Notes: generated by a model not told the origin, from the letters alone. Shown: positions 14,717-23,117, counted from the stretch's first letter. The stretch is 32,261 nt of DNA from Deltaproteobacteria bacterium (GCA_025355175.1 JANYAF010000056.1:1-32261); one strand, 5' to 3'. Program-made: numbers and translations.

Positions 14717-16036
14717 TTATCGCTTTTTGCGGAAGATCAGTTTCAGCGGGACTTTGTCGAACCCGAATTCGGAGCGGATTTGATTCATCAGATAGCGCTC
14801 ATAGGAAAAGTGGATGCCTCTGGGATTCGAGACAAAAAAGACAAAAGTCGGCGGCTTGGTATTGGTTTGTGTCGCGTAGGAAATGCTCATGGATCGGTTG
14901 TGAGCGCGCGCCATCGGATTTCTGCTAACGGACTTTTCCACCAGATCATTTAAAGGCGATGTGTCCACTCTCTTTGAGTACTGGGCGTAAACTTCGTCAA
15001 TCATGCTGAATATCTTGGGGGCGCGCTGACCGGTCAGTGCCGAGATGAAAAGAATGGGCGCGTAATCCATGAACTTGATTTCATCGTGAATTTTTTCAAC
15101 AAACTTGCCCACAGAGGCGTTGTCTTTTTCGATTTTATCCCATTTGTTGACGATAATAATGCAGGCCTTACCGCGTTCGTAAGCCAGACCGACGATTTTG
15201 GCATCCTGTTCAGTGATGCCCTCTTCCGCGTCAATCAACACCAGGGCGATTTCGCAACGGTTGATTGTTTTGAGCGCCTGGATGACACTGTATTTTTCCA
15301 AGGTCAGGCTGATCTTGTTTTTCCGGCGGATTCCCGCCGTGTCGATCATCAGGTATTGTTTGCCATGCACTTTGACGATGGTGTCAACGGCGTCGCGTGT
15401 TGTACCCGGCGTGGGATTGGCAATACTTCTTTCCTTACCGCAAATCAGATTGATCAGCGAGGATTTGCCGACATTGGGTTTGCCGACAATTGCCACTGCA
15501 ATCGGCTTATCCCCCTCCTCATTACTCTCAACGACTTTGGGGAAATCTTTTGTCAGAACGGCCAGCAGTTCATCCACGCCCAATCCGTGCTGAGCGGAGA
15601 TCGGGTAAAACGCATCGATGCCCAACCGGTAGAATTCGGTGAGCAGTTCTTCATGGCGCTCGCCGTCCACTTTGTTGGCGGTGTAAAACACATTTTTGCT
15701 CTTGCCTCGCAATTGCCGCGCTATTTCAATGTCCGAGGGCGTAAGACCGTCTTTGCCGTCCATCAGAAAAATGATGACGTCCGCTTCTTCGATGGCCAGA
15801 TTGGTCTGCTCGCGCATCTGGATCAGAATGCGTTCTTCCGTGACCGGTTCAAATCCGCCGGTGTCAATCAGCGTGAAGACTTTATCGTGCCAGACGCAGT
15901 CCATATAGTTGCGGTCGCGCGTCGCACCAGGTTCGTCGATGACGATAGCCTTCTGCCTTCCCGCGATGCGGTTAAAGAGGGTTGATTTGCCCACATTGGG
16001 ACGGCCGACGATGGCGATAACCGGTTTTGCCTGCAT
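14717..16036 (-). CDS. der: GTPase Der (EngA), ribosome assembly
   Basis: A 439-residue GTPase with two consecutive G domains and a C-terminal KH-like domain, required for 50S ribosomal subunit maturation. The first P-loop is GRPNVGKST near residue 11, followed by PGATRD and DTGGFE. The second is GKPNVGKSS near 185, followed by PGTTRD and DTAGIRR. NKVD and NKWD are the guanine-specificity motifs. The C-terminus (PPTFVFFVSNPRGIHFSY, KVPLKLIFRKKR) is complete and of normal family length, so this is the functional copy; the duplicate at 1-266 lacks the G domains. It is the last gene of the minus-strand mtaB-rnc-radical SAM-era-der cluster and begins eight bases after era. Confidence 0.97.
   Translation of the reverse strand: MQAKPVIAIVGRPNVGKSTLFNRIAGRQKAIVIDEPGATRDRNYMDCVWHDKVFTLIDTGGFEPVTEERILIQMREQTNLAIEEADVIIFLMDGKDGLTPSDIEIARQLRGKSKNVFYTANKVDGERHEELLTEFYRLGIDAFYPISAQHGLGVDELLAVLTKDFPKVVESNEEGDKPIAVAIVGKPNVGKSSLINLICGKERSIANPTPGTTRDAVDTIVKVHGKQYLMIDTAGIRRKNKISLTLEKYSVIQALKTINRCEIALVLIDAEEGITEQDAKIVGLAYERGKACIIIVNKWDKIEKDNASVGKFVEKIHDEIKFMDYAPILFISALTGQRAPKIFSMIDEVYAQYSKRVDTSPLNDLVEKSVSRNPMARAHNRSMSISYATQTNTKPPTFVFFVSNPRGIHFSYERYLMNQIRSEFGFDKVPLKLIFRKKR
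14739..15007. repeat. Direct repeat copy 2 (inside intact der)
   Basis: This is the copy of the 269-base repeat at positions 1-269, about 98 percent identical and in the same orientation, lying within the C-terminal coding part of the intact der gene. The two copies bound a 14.5-kb segment. Confidence 0.95.
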
Positions 16037-16044
16037 GGAAACCT

Positions 16045-16938
16045 CTATTTAATCAGTCCGAACTCACGTAACATTCGGTCGGAGCTGGTCCAGTCTTTCT
16101 TGACGCGCACAAACAATTCCAGAAAAACCTTCGCGCCGAAAAGATTTTCCATGGAAAGACGCGCCTGCGTTCCGATTTTTTTGAGCATGGCACCTTTTTT
16201 CCCGATCATGATTGCTTTTTGCGATTCTTTTTCCACAGAAATCGTCGCGCTGATGCGAATCAGATTTTTCTCCTCGTCTTCCTTGAAAGCGTCAATAGTT
16301 ACTGCCGACGCATAGGGGATTTCCTGCTGGGTTAAAAGCATAATTTGTTCCCGGATAAACTCTCCCGCGATGAACCGCTCGGTGGCGTCGGTCGCTATGT
16401 CGTCCGGGAACAGTTGCGGACCTTCCGGCAATGCCTCTTTCAGGCAGCTAAGCAAATCATCGTGCCCGGTGCCTTTTAACGCACTGATCGGGAAAATGCC
16501 GGAAAAGTTGTAAAGCTTGCTGTACTGATCGATCAACGGCAGCAGAGAGGGTTTTTCAACCCGGTCAATTTTGTTGATGGCCAGAAACACCGGCGCTTTG
16601 ACCGAGGCGAGCGCTTCGATTAAAAAAATGTCGTGCGGTCCGATATTGGCGTTGGCTTCGACCATCATCAAGAGCGCATCGGCGTCGCCGATGGTGTCCC
16701 GGGCCGCCTGCACCATCGCCCGGTTGAGCGGTGTCTTCGGATTGTGCATTCCCGGCGTGTCCAGGAAGATCAATTGCGCATCGGGAAAGTTTTTAATGCC
16801 CGTGATGCGGTTACGGGTGGTCTGCGGCTTATTGGCGACGATGGAAATTTTGTCGCCGATAATCGCGTTAAAAAACGTTGATTTGCCCACATTCGGGCGG
16901 CCGAGGATGGCGATAAAGCCGGATTTAAACACAAACAT
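16045..16938 (-). CDS. era: GTPase Era, 16S rRNA maturation
   Basis: A 297-residue GTPase with a C-terminal KH domain that binds the 3' end of 16S rRNA during 30S assembly. It has P-loop GRPNVGKST near residue 13, switch region NKPQTTRNRI, DTPGMHNPK and NKIDRV. The KH part contains AMIGKKGAMLKKIGTQAR, the GxxG RNA-binding loop. Length and domain order are normal. It lies 10 bases after the radical SAM gene and 8 before der. Neighbouring rnc also fits, since RNase III and Era act on rRNA and are often co-transcribed. Confidence 0.97.
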   Translation of the reverse strand: MFVFKSGFIAILGRPNVGKSTFFNAIIGDKISIVANKPQTTRNRITGIKNFPDAQLIFLDTPGMHNPKTPLNRAMVQAARDTIGDADALLMMVEANANIGPHDIFLIEALASVKAPVFLAINKIDRVEKPSLLPLIDQYSKLYNFSGIFPISALKGTGHDDLLSCLKEALPEGPQLFPDDIATDATERFIAGEFIREQIMLLTQQEIPYASAVTIDAFKEDEEKNLIRISATISVEKESQKAIMIGKKGAMLKKIGTQARLSMENLFGAKVFLELFVRVKKDWTSSDRMLREFGLIK

Positions 16939-16948
16939 TCTCCAATGA

Positions 16949-18109
16949 TTAGATGATTCCCGGAATATCCAGCGAAAAAGATTCCCCTGTTTCGATAGTA
17001 AGCGATAAGTGCCCCGGAAGGCCTTCGCGAACAGAGCCTATAACGATTTGGGTGTCAGGGTAAAGCTTTATTATGGCTTCGGCATTCTTATTGCCAAGGC
17101 CGCGAAAATTGGACAGGTCGCGTTCGGCAACCCCAAAGCGTAATATCCGGGTCTCTTTCGGAATATCACGCAGCAATTTCAACGTGGCTGAATAAAAAAT
17201 GGCCGAATAGACCAGGCTGCCGAAAGCCGGATGCATCGGGCCCGCCAGTACAGCGCCTTCTTGGCTCATTTCGGACGTCATCTGCAGGCCGAAACGGATG
17301 ATGTGAATGCCCGCAGGCGTAAGCGTCTCCCAGGCGAGAAGACACCAATCCACCGCCTCCTCCAGACTGAGGGGCTGATAGTGTCCGAGGCGGTAGTCGG
17401 AGGCGAGTGGTGTGTCCTTAAAAATAAGCACAGGATGGATGCGTGCGGTATCCGGCCGAAGTTCGGCTGTGCGCTCAAGCGTTTCCAGAAAGCTTTCCCG
17501 GGTGTCGCCGGGTAGGCCGGCCATCAGATGCAGGCCTGTTTGGAAACCGCGCGCCTTGAGTAATTTCATTGCCCGTACCGTGGCCTGGGTATGATGCCCC
17601 CGTCCGGTGAAACGAAGCGCCTCATCATTGAATGACTGAGCGCCGATTTCAATGGTTCGAACACCGCTGGCGTGTAAAAAAATCAGTTGGTCGTCGTCAA
17701 TATAATCCGGTCTTGTGGAAATCCGGATCGAGTCCACCTGCCCTTTTTGAATATAGGTATTGGCCCAGGACAAGAGCCGCTTTTGATAGTCCGGTATAAG
17801 GCCAGTAAAGCTGCCTCCGTAAAAGGCGATTTCCACACGCCTAAGCTTGTCTTTATTCCAGCGCAGATAAGAGGCGACTTCAGCGTCAAAAAAACTTTTC
17901 ACAACTTCCGGAGCGAAGTTTCCCGCGACAATTTTCTCATTGCAGAAGGTACAATGTTGAGGACATCCGCCGTTCATGATGAAGATGGGGATAATCAGCG
18001 GTTTTTCCGGTTGCCGGAGAAGGAAACTTCCTCCCGTGTCCCCCGCCGGCGGGGATGGCGCGCAGCGCGGGGGATGGTGGTCTTTACGGTGAGGGGTGTT
18101 AAGCGCCAT
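16949..18109 (-). CDS. Elp3-like radical SAM protein with a repeat-derived N-terminus
   Basis: A 386-residue radical SAM enzyme. The iron-sulphur cluster motif is GGCPQHCTFC (Cys49, Cys53, Cys56), followed by IAFYGGSFTG (glycine-rich SAM contact) and TIEIGAQSFNDEALRFTGRGH, which is typical of the Elp3/TIGR01212-like group. It lacks an acetyltransferase domain. The recognisable fold starts at about residue 37 (KPLIIPIFIMNGGC). Residues 6-29 are Pro/Arg/Gly-rich and are encoded by a palindromic repeat that also occurs twice in intergenic DNA. The ATG at 18109 lies within the end of rnc (11-base overlap); a GTG at 18115 in the same frame is an alternative. I see no usable start between the repeat and the conserved core, so the repeat seems to be translated. 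Function is probably tRNA or small-molecule modification; the substrate is not clear. Confidence 0.88.
   Translation of the reverse strand: MALNTPHRKDHHPPRCAPSPPAGDTGGSFLLRQPEKPLIIPIFIMNGGCPQHCTFCNEKIVAGNFAPEVVKSFFDAEVASYLRWNKDKLRRVEIAFYGGSFTGLIPDYQKRLLSWANTYIQKGQVDSIRISTRPDYIDDDQLIFLHASGVRTIEIGAQSFNDEALRFTGRGHHTQATVRAMKLLKARGFQTGLHLMAGLPGDTRESFLETLERTAELRPDTARIHPVLIFKDTPLASDYRLGHYQPLSLEEAVDWCLLAWETLTPAGIHIIRFGLQMTSEMSQEGAVLAGPMHPAFGSLVYSAIFYSATLKLLRDIPKETRILRFGVAERDLSNFRGLGNKNAEAIIKLYPDTQIVIGSVREGLPGHLSLTIETGESFSLDIPGII
18038..18080 (+). repeat. GC-rich palindromic repeat (REP-like), copy A, inside coding sequence
   Basis: This 43-base sequence has the same layout as copies at 30315-30354 and 32015-32054: a CCCCCGC/GCGGGG hairpin, then ATGGCGCGCAGCGC and GGGGATGG. 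It is read in translation as the N-terminal Pro-rich part of the radical SAM protein on the other strand. It is more diverged from the other two than they are from each other. Confidence 0.8.
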
Positions 18110-18815
18110 TTTCACTGTGCAGGCTTTCCCAGGCTTTTTGCGCCGCCTGTTTTTGCGCGTCTTTTTTGCTTTTCCCGTGGCCGATTTGTCGAATGTCTGG
18201 GCCTACGGTTACTTCGACTTCAAAGATTTTGTCGTGATCAGGGCCTCTGGATTCAAGCAGGGTATAAAGCGGCGCGGATTTGTATTTTTTCTGACATAAC
18301 TCCTGCAAGACTGTTTTATAATCGAAGCATTGCGCATTCAGAGCTTCATCATTCAACAGGGGGCCCATGAGTTTTTTTATAATTGTTTTGGTTTTGCTGA
18401 AACTAGAATCGAGGTAAATCGCGGCGATGACCGCTTCGAGCGCGTTAGCCAGCAGCGATTCTTTAGTCCGCCCGCCGGAATGATCTTCTCCCCGGCCCAA
18501 AAGCAGGCAATCCCCCAGGCCAAGTTCCGCCGCAAGATCCGCCAGTGGTTTTTCATTGACCAGCAAAGAACGGATTTTGGAAAGTGTGCCTTCATCGAAG
18601 TCGGCATGTTTTTTCATCAGCAGGTCGCTCACGCAAAGACCCAGAACCGCGTCACCCAGAAATTCCAGTCTTTCATTATCGCTAGCGCCAAGCTGCGGAT
18701 TTTCATTGACATGGGACCGATGCGTCAGAGCGGTCGAAAGCAAATCCGGATTGCGAAAAGCATAGTGAAGCTTTTCCTGAAGAGCAGTTAATCGTTTTAA
18801 TCTGTCGTTACTCAT
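18099..18815 (-). CDS. rnc: Ribonuclease III
   Basis: A 238-residue double-strand-specific endoribonuclease that processes rRNA precursors and other structured RNA. The catalytic signature NERLEFLGDAVLG is at about 46-58, with the second acidic site at ANALEAVIAAIYLD. The C-terminal dsRNA-binding domain spans about 160-235 (YKTVLQELCQKKYK ... KSKKDAQKQAAQKAW). The start at 18815 (MSNDRLKRL) gives normal family length and overlaps the mtaB stop by eight bases; a further 19 in-frame upstream codons would run deeper into mtaB and are less likely. The 3' end overlaps the radical SAM start by 11 bases. Confidence 0.95.
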   Translation of the reverse strand: MSNDRLKRLTALQEKLHYAFRNPDLLSTALTHRSHVNENPQLGASDNERLEFLGDAVLGLCVSDLLMKKHADFDEGTLSKIRSLLVNEKPLADLAAELGLGDCLLLGRGEDHSGGRTKESLLANALEAVIAAIYLDSSFSKTKTIIKKLMGPLLNDEALNAQCFDYKTVLQELCQKKYKSAPLYTLLESRGPDHDKIFEVEVTVGPDIRQIGHGKSKKDAQKQAAQKAWESLHSENGA

Positions 18816-20142
18816 GAACAACCCTGCCTGTGAGTTTGCCTTCCCTATAATATTCGATTCTGGCCATGACAATAGTGTTTACTAAAGAAGAGGGGGGTTT
18901 GTCCAGCAGTACCGGAAGATAATTGTGCGAGAAACCTTTGGGCAACCCCGTTTTTTTGTCCCGGGTCTGTTCCACCAGAACCGGTAGTGTTTTCCCCGGA
19001 AACCGGAGGGAAAATGTTTCTCTTTTTTTCCCACCAAGCTCGCGCAGGATCGCGGCCCTTTCTTTTTTGATTTTCTCCGGAACCTTGGGCTGTATGGCCA
19101 GTGCGGCTGTTCCGGGTCTTTCAGAATAAGGGAAGACGTGCAGGTACGCCGCGGGCAGTTCTTCCAGCAACTTTAATGTGTGGTCGAATTCCTTTTCGCC
19201 TTCGCCGGGAAAGCCGACCATGACATCGATTCCGATGGCGATATCACTCACCGTCTTTGCCACTTTTTCAATGAGTGCGCGATAAAATGACGTATCGTAG
19301 TGACGTTTCATCATTTTCAAAATGGAATTATCGCCGCTTTGCAGCGGGATATGCAGATGAGGACAAAGATTTTTGTATTTGCCGAAAAGATGCAGCAGCT
19401 CATCCGATATTTCGTTGGGCTCAATGGAACTAAGCCGGAATCTCACCGTCGGGTTTTGCGCTAATATCGTCTCGAGCGCTCGGGCCAGGTTCGTCGGCGG
19501 TTGCAAATCATGTCCATAGTTCCCCAGGTGAATGCCGGTAAGAACAATTTCCTGAAAATTCTGCCGGAGGAAATCCTGCACGCCGATGAGAACATTGGAC
19601 ACGGGTAGGCTACGACTTTTCCCGCGGGCAAAAGGCACGATGCAGTAACTGCAAAATGCGTTGCAACCGTCCTGAATCTTGAAAAAAGCTCGGGTGCGCC
19701 CCGCCAGGCTTGATGCCGGAGCGGAAGGAAATTGTTTTTGCAGAAAAATATCGGAGGCTATGATCCTTTGTTCATCAAGGGCTTCATGGCTTAGCAGCCC
19801 GGGAATCTGATGTTTCTGATCATTGCCCACAACGAAGGTAACGCCGTCAATTGCGGCCAGCGCCTGGGCCTGGGTTTGCGCATAGCAGCCGGTCACGATG
19901 ATGCGGGCCCGGGGATTGGCGCGCCTTGCCCTGCGGATGAGCTGACGTGCTTGAAAGTCCGCAAAAGCGGTGACAGTGCAAGTGTTGATGATGTAGGCGT
20001 CGGCGAAAGCAGTAAACGGCACTATCGCAAAATCAGCGGATTGCAGGTCCCGGGCCAACGCCGCCGAGTCACACTGATTAACTTTGCAGCCTAAGGTGGC
20101 CAGACCGACTTTCAATTTCATCCTTTCGTTGTTCAATGGCAT
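18808..20142 (-). CDS. mtaB: MtaB-type tRNA methylthiotransferase (MiaB family)
   Basis: A 444-residue radical SAM enzyme predicted to convert t6A37 to ms2t6A37 in ANN-decoding tRNAs. Three parts are seen: the N-terminal UPF0004 domain with LATLGCKVNQCDS, CTVTAFADFQ and VTGCYAQ; the radical SAM core with DGCNAFCSYCIVPFARG (the CX3CX2C cluster motif); and a C-terminal TRAM RNA-binding domain (FPGKTLPVLVEQTRDKKTG ... RIEYYREGKLTGRVVHE). GCKVNQ-D points to the MtaB (YqeV) branch more than MiaB or RimO. The start at 20142 has GAGGAAGACGGGG just upstream; an ATG seven codons later (20121) is the alternative. It is the first gene of the minus-strand cluster. Confidence 0.92.
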   Translation of the reverse strand: MPLNNERMKLKVGLATLGCKVNQCDSAALARDLQSADFAIVPFTAFADAYIINTCTVTAFADFQARQLIRRARRANPRARIIVTGCYAQTQAQALAAIDGVTFVVGNDQKHQIPGLLSHEALDEQRIIASDIFLQKQFPSAPASSLAGRTRAFFKIQDGCNAFCSYCIVPFARGKSRSLPVSNVLIGVQDFLRQNFQEIVLTGIHLGNYGHDLQPPTNLARALETILAQNPTVRFRLSSIEPNEISDELLHLFGKYKNLCPHLHIPLQSGDNSILKMMKRHYDTSFYRALIEKVAKTVSDIAIGIDVMVGFPGEGEKEFDHTLKLLEELPAAYLHVFPYSERPGTAALAIQPKVPEKIKKERAAILRELGGKKRETFSLRFPGKTLPVLVEQTRDKKTGLPKGFSHNYLPVLLDKPPSSLVNTIVMARIEYYREGKLTGRVVHE

Positions 20143-20174
20143 TTTTCCCCGTCTTCCTCTTTCATCCGACGCTT

Positions 20175-20203
20175 TATCTATGGAGCAACCGGTCTTTTGT
20201 CAA
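20175..20203 (-). promoter_or_regulatory. Candidate sigma-70 promoter for the mtaB-rnc-era-der cluster
   Basis: On the minus strand a perfect TTGACA (20198-20203) is followed after 17 bases by TAGATA (20175-20180), a weak -10. The start would lie near 20168, leaving a leader of about 26 bases before the mtaB ATG. The five genes downstream have overlaps or gaps of 10 bases or less, so one promoter could serve all of them. Confidence 0.5.
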
Positions 20204-20284
20204 GGCAAACAAAAAATAGATTTTATATTAAAAATAAGTTAAATTGGCACACATATTTAAAGATACCGGAAGGGGAATTTCATC

Positions 20285-20635
20285 ATGGAATGTGTTTATG
20301 ATTATTTTTCGACACACCCGGCAGCCTATACTATGCTGGCGATTTTTATTGTTATTGTGATACTGTGTTTTATCCTAAGCAAATTTATTAAACTAACCAT
20401 TTTGCTTCTTTTTATCATTTTGCTGGTTGGCGGGGTTTACCTTTCCAAAGACCCGGCGACCATGCCTGACAAAATTAAAAAGTCTGTAGAGACATTGAAA
20501 TCCGGCGGAGAGCAGATTGTGGATAAGGTCAGCAATTTTTGGCGGGAGACCAAGGATCTGGCTGATAAGGCAAAAAAAATTCCCGGAGACCTCGATAAAA
20601 TGCTGGACACCGCCAAGGAAGATGTCGGGAAATAG
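20285..20635 (+). CDS. Small membrane protein with amphipathic C-terminal tail, unknown function
   Basis: A 116-residue protein I cannot assign. It has two hydrophobic segments (about 16-32 and 36-53, separated by KFIK) and then a lysine-rich amphipathic region of about 60 residues (IKKSVETLKSGGEQIVDKV ... DLADKAKKIPGDLDKMLDTAKEDVGK) that looks helical and may form a coiled coil or lie on the membrane. The start has an AAGGGG ribosome site. It is transcribed divergently from the mtaB cluster and stands alone, with the converging ferredoxin gene ending 20 bases downstream. The AT-rich 80 bases upstream probably contain its promoter, but I could not pick clear hexamers. Confidence 0.7.
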   Translation: MECVYDYFSTHPAAYTMLAIFIVIVILCFILSKFIKLTILLLFIILLVGGVYLSKDPATMPDKIKKSVETLKSGGEQIVDKVSNFWRETKDLADKAKKIPGDLDKMLDTAKEDVGK

Positions 20636-20655
20636 TCTTTATAATTACATTATAA

Positions 20656-21066
20656 TTACATTAAATTAATTTCCATCGCGCGGACGGGGCAGGCGGAAAC
20701 GCACAGTTCGCAGCCATTGCACTTTTCAGGATCAAACAAAACTTTTTGTGTCTCTTTTTCGAAAAATAATGCGCTGGTCGGGCAAAATCCTGTGCAGGCG
20801 CCACAGTGGATGCATTTATCGATGTTCTGGAACACGCTTTTGGAAAGAGATTCAACTTTCAGCCCCATTTCTTTCAGGAAACGGATGCCGCGGTCAAAAT
20901 CTTCTTTTTGACCGGAGAGTTCCAGCACGATTACGCCTTCGCGGCGCGGAAAGATTTTTGCTTTGAGAATATTAAAGACAAGGTTGTGTTTTTGAGCCAG
21001 CAGATAAATAACCGGCTGCTGGGCAATCTCTGGTGTGTAGCGAATAACTATTTTTTTCGAGTACAT
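20656..21066 (-). CDS. NIL-domain 4Fe-4S ferredoxin-like protein
   Basis: A 136-residue protein. Residues 1-75 match the NIL domain (KIVIRYTPEIAQQPVIYLLAQ, VIVLELSGQKEDFDRGIRFLKE), a small ligand-binding fold first seen in methionine importers. The rest is a two-cluster ferredoxin: CIHCGACTGFCPTSALFF and CNGCELCVSACPVRAMEI, each with the CX2CX2CX3CP pattern. NIL-ferredoxin proteins occur in anaerobes near homocysteine or methionine metabolism genes, which gives no clear job here. The ATG at 21066 begins the NIL fold; the frame stays open for another 61 codons upstream but without family similarity. A GGAGGG lies 17 bases upstream, farther than ideal. Confidence 0.85.
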   Translation of the reverse strand: MYSKKIVIRYTPEIAQQPVIYLLAQKHNLVFNILKAKIFPRREGVIVLELSGQKEDFDRGIRFLKEMGLKVESLSKSVFQNIDKCIHCGACTGFCPTSALFFEKETQKVLFDPEKCNGCELCVSACPVRAMEINLM

Positions 21067-21253
21067 AGCCTGAAAAGTGATAACCCTCCGATTTTGCGGC
21101 ATGTTAAGAGATGCAACGCATAATGTCAAGGCAATAGTTGCTTCAATGCGTTGACTTTTGTATGACGGCCCCAAAATGTATTCGTGGCAAAGTGATTTGA
21201 GGGAGTCGAACGCGCCGCAGATTTTCAGCAAGACTGATTTCTCAATCAATCGA

Positions 21254-21736
21254 TTATTCTGAACAGAGTAATTTCGGCCAGGGAAGGCGTGGGAAGACGT
21301 TATTCAACGGGTGGTCGTCGTCAACCAGCTGATGCTCCAGACGGGCGAATGTTTTTTCAGCAATTATTTTAACGGCGTAAGGATCGACAACGTCATCTTT
21401 CGTGCCATGATAGAGAATCACCGGGATTTGCAGCTTCCGCTTTACAGCGCTTTCAAATCCTTCTATGGTCAGTGCAGGAGCGATCAGAATCAGCTTTGTG
21501 ACCCGCTCTTCATGATCCAGTGCAAACTGAGCGGCCATCAAGCCGCCGAAGCTTGATCCCACCAGAATCAGATGATCTTTGCTTTCAAGAATCCGTTCCA
21601 GTTTGCGCATACGGGTTTTAAAGTCACCCGTGTAATCTTCAATAATCATTTGCGGGAAATTCTTCTTGAAATATTGTGCTTTGGTCCCCTGAGAAGTGCT
21701 TTCCAAACCGTGAATAAAAACAAGTGTATTTTCCAT
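21254..21736 (-). CDS. Small alpha/beta hydrolase (YqiA-like esterase)
   Basis: A 160-residue single-domain alpha/beta hydrolase, short for the superfamily but usual for the YqiA/UPF0227-like group. The oxyanion region is VFIHGLEST, the nucleophile elbow LVGSSFGGLMA (Ser), the acid probably in YHGTKDDVVDP (Asp), and the base in DDDHPLNNVF (His). The start at 21736 has AGAGGG eight bases upstream. It is oriented divergently from the DUF1015 gene. The substrate is unknown, probably a small ester or thioester in the cytoplasm since no signal peptide is visible. Confidence 0.85.
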   Translation of the reverse strand: MENTLVFIHGLESTSQGTKAQYFKKNFPQMIIEDYTGDFKTRMRKLERILESKDHLILVGSSFGGLMAAQFALDHEERVTKLILIAPALTIEGFESAVKRKLQIPVILYHGTKDDVVDPYAVKIIAEKTFARLEHQLVDDDHPLNNVFPRLPWPKLLCSE

Positions 21737-21849
21737 TATTTTGCCCTCTGTTTTTTTCCTGGACGTTGTCAATTTGATATTGCCCGGATTATGCCATTGT
21801 GTTAAACCTTGCGCAACAGTATTTTCAAAGTCAAAGAGGAGATAAGATT

Positions 21850-23076
21850 ATGGCACTAGTATTACCTTTTCAAGCGGTTCGTCCGCAGGCGAAATATGCG
21901 GCGCAGGTTGCAGCGTTGCCGTACGATGTGATGACACGGGAAGAAGGACAGAAAGCGGTGGCGGGCCGTCCCCTGAGTTTTATGCATGTGGAAAAATCGG
22001 AAATCGACGTACCGGACGGCACGCGCCCGGATGATGTCCGGATTTATGAAACAGCCAAACGCAACTTCGGCAAATTGAAGGAAGATGGAATCCTTCAGAA
22101 GGATTCATCGCCCTGTTATTATGTCTATCGTCAGCAGATGGGAACGCAGGTGCAGACCGGCATCGTCGGCGTCATGAGCGTAGCCGAGTATGACGAAGGA
22201 AAGATCAAGAAGCATGAGTTGACGCGTCAGGACAAAGAAGAAGACCGCATCCGTCACGTGGATACGGTCAACGCGCAGACTGGTCCCGTATTTATCAGCT
22301 ACATGGCGCGCCCTCGAATCAACGCGATTGTGGAAAAGATTGTTGCCGAGAAAACGGAGTATGACTTTACCGCCGAAGACGGTGTTATTCACACCGCCTG
22401 GGTGGTGGCCGATCCTGTCGAAATCGAAGAGATTAAAGGCGAATTTTCGCAAATTAACGCACTGTATATTGCCGATGGGCATCACCGCGCCGCCGCCGCC
22501 GCCACAGTTGCGCGAAATCGTCGTAAGCCGGGGCAGGTGCAGGAATCGGACAGGGTGCTGGCCGTCTTTTTTCCGCATAATCAGTTGAAGGTCATGGATT
22601 ACAACCGGGCGGTAAAAGATCTGCAGGGCCTGACGCCGGATTTGTTTCTGGAGAAGATCAGCGCCAAATTTACCATCACGAAGAACTTTGCCGCAAAATC
22701 GCCCGAGCGTTTTCATGATTTCGGCATGTACCTCGCCGGTGCTTGGTATGGCATCACCATCAAAGACGGCGTCTATGACGCCAAAGATCCGGTGGCCAGT
22801 CTGGATGCGGCCATTCTACAGGATCACCTGCTCGCGCCCGTTTTAGGCATTGCCGATCCGCGCACAGACGATCGGATCAAGTTTATTGGCGGCATCCGGG
22901 GCATGGCGGAACTCGAAAAGCTGGTGGATCAGGACGGATTTGCCGTGGCGTTTTCCCTGTATGCCACCACAATGGAGCAGATTATGAAGGTGGCCGACGC
23001 CGGCACAATTATGCCGCCTAAGTCCACCTGGTTTGAGCCCAAGCTGCGCAGCGGTCTATTTGTTCACGACCTTTAG
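21850..23076 (+). CDS. DUF1015 family protein
   Basis: A 408-residue protein of the DUF1015 family, identified by its start (LVLPFQAVRPQAKYAAQVAALPYDVM), by SFMHVEKSEID, and by the central YIADGHHRAAAAATVAR motif, which recalls ParB/sulfiredoxin-like nucleotide-binding motifs. Function is unproven. The family is often found beside D-3-phosphoglycerate dehydrogenase-type genes, and one lies 2.3 kb downstream here. The start at 21850 is supported by GAGGAG seven to eight bases upstream. The stop codon TAG (23074-23076) lies inside the first of three tandem palindromes. Confidence 0.88.
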   Translation: MALVLPFQAVRPQAKYAAQVAALPYDVMTREEGQKAVAGRPLSFMHVEKSEIDVPDGTRPDDVRIYETAKRNFGKLKEDGILQKDSSPCYYVYRQQMGTQVQTGIVGVMSVAEYDEGKIKKHELTRQDKEEDRIRHVDTVNAQTGPVFISYMARPRINAIVEKIVAEKTEYDFTAEDGVIHTAWVVADPVEIEEIKGEFSQINALYIADGHHRAAAAATVARNRRKPGQVQESDRVLAVFFPHNQLKVMDYNRAVKDLQGLTPDLFLEKISAKFTITKNFAAKSPERFHDFGMYLAGAWYGITIKDGVYDAKDPVASLDAAILQDHLLAPVLGIADPRTDDRIKFIGGIRGMAELEKLVDQDGFAVAFSLYATTMEQIMKVADAGTIMPPKSTWFEPKLRSGLFVHDL

Positions 23077-23117
23077 GTTACTTGCACCCTTCAGGGTGGC
23101 TTGCAACCTTTAGGTTG
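23069..23117. repeat. Three tandem palindromes at the end of the DUF1015 gene
   Basis: Three palindromes with centres 18-19 bases apart share a CCT-TT-AGG or CCT-TC-AGG core: 23069-23078, 23085-23098 (CACCCTTCAGGGTG) and 23104-23117 (CAACCTTTAGGTTG). Compensating changes in units 2 and 3 keep the stems paired. The first contains the DUF1015 stop codon. The same core occurs at 23893-23906, 23979-23992 and 27720-27733. Confidence 0.8.

Noticed and set aside
15086..15985. 300-codon open frame on the plus strand opposite der
   Set aside because: It is the complement of a highly conserved GTPase gene; the translation has no recognisable domain and no ribosome site was seen.
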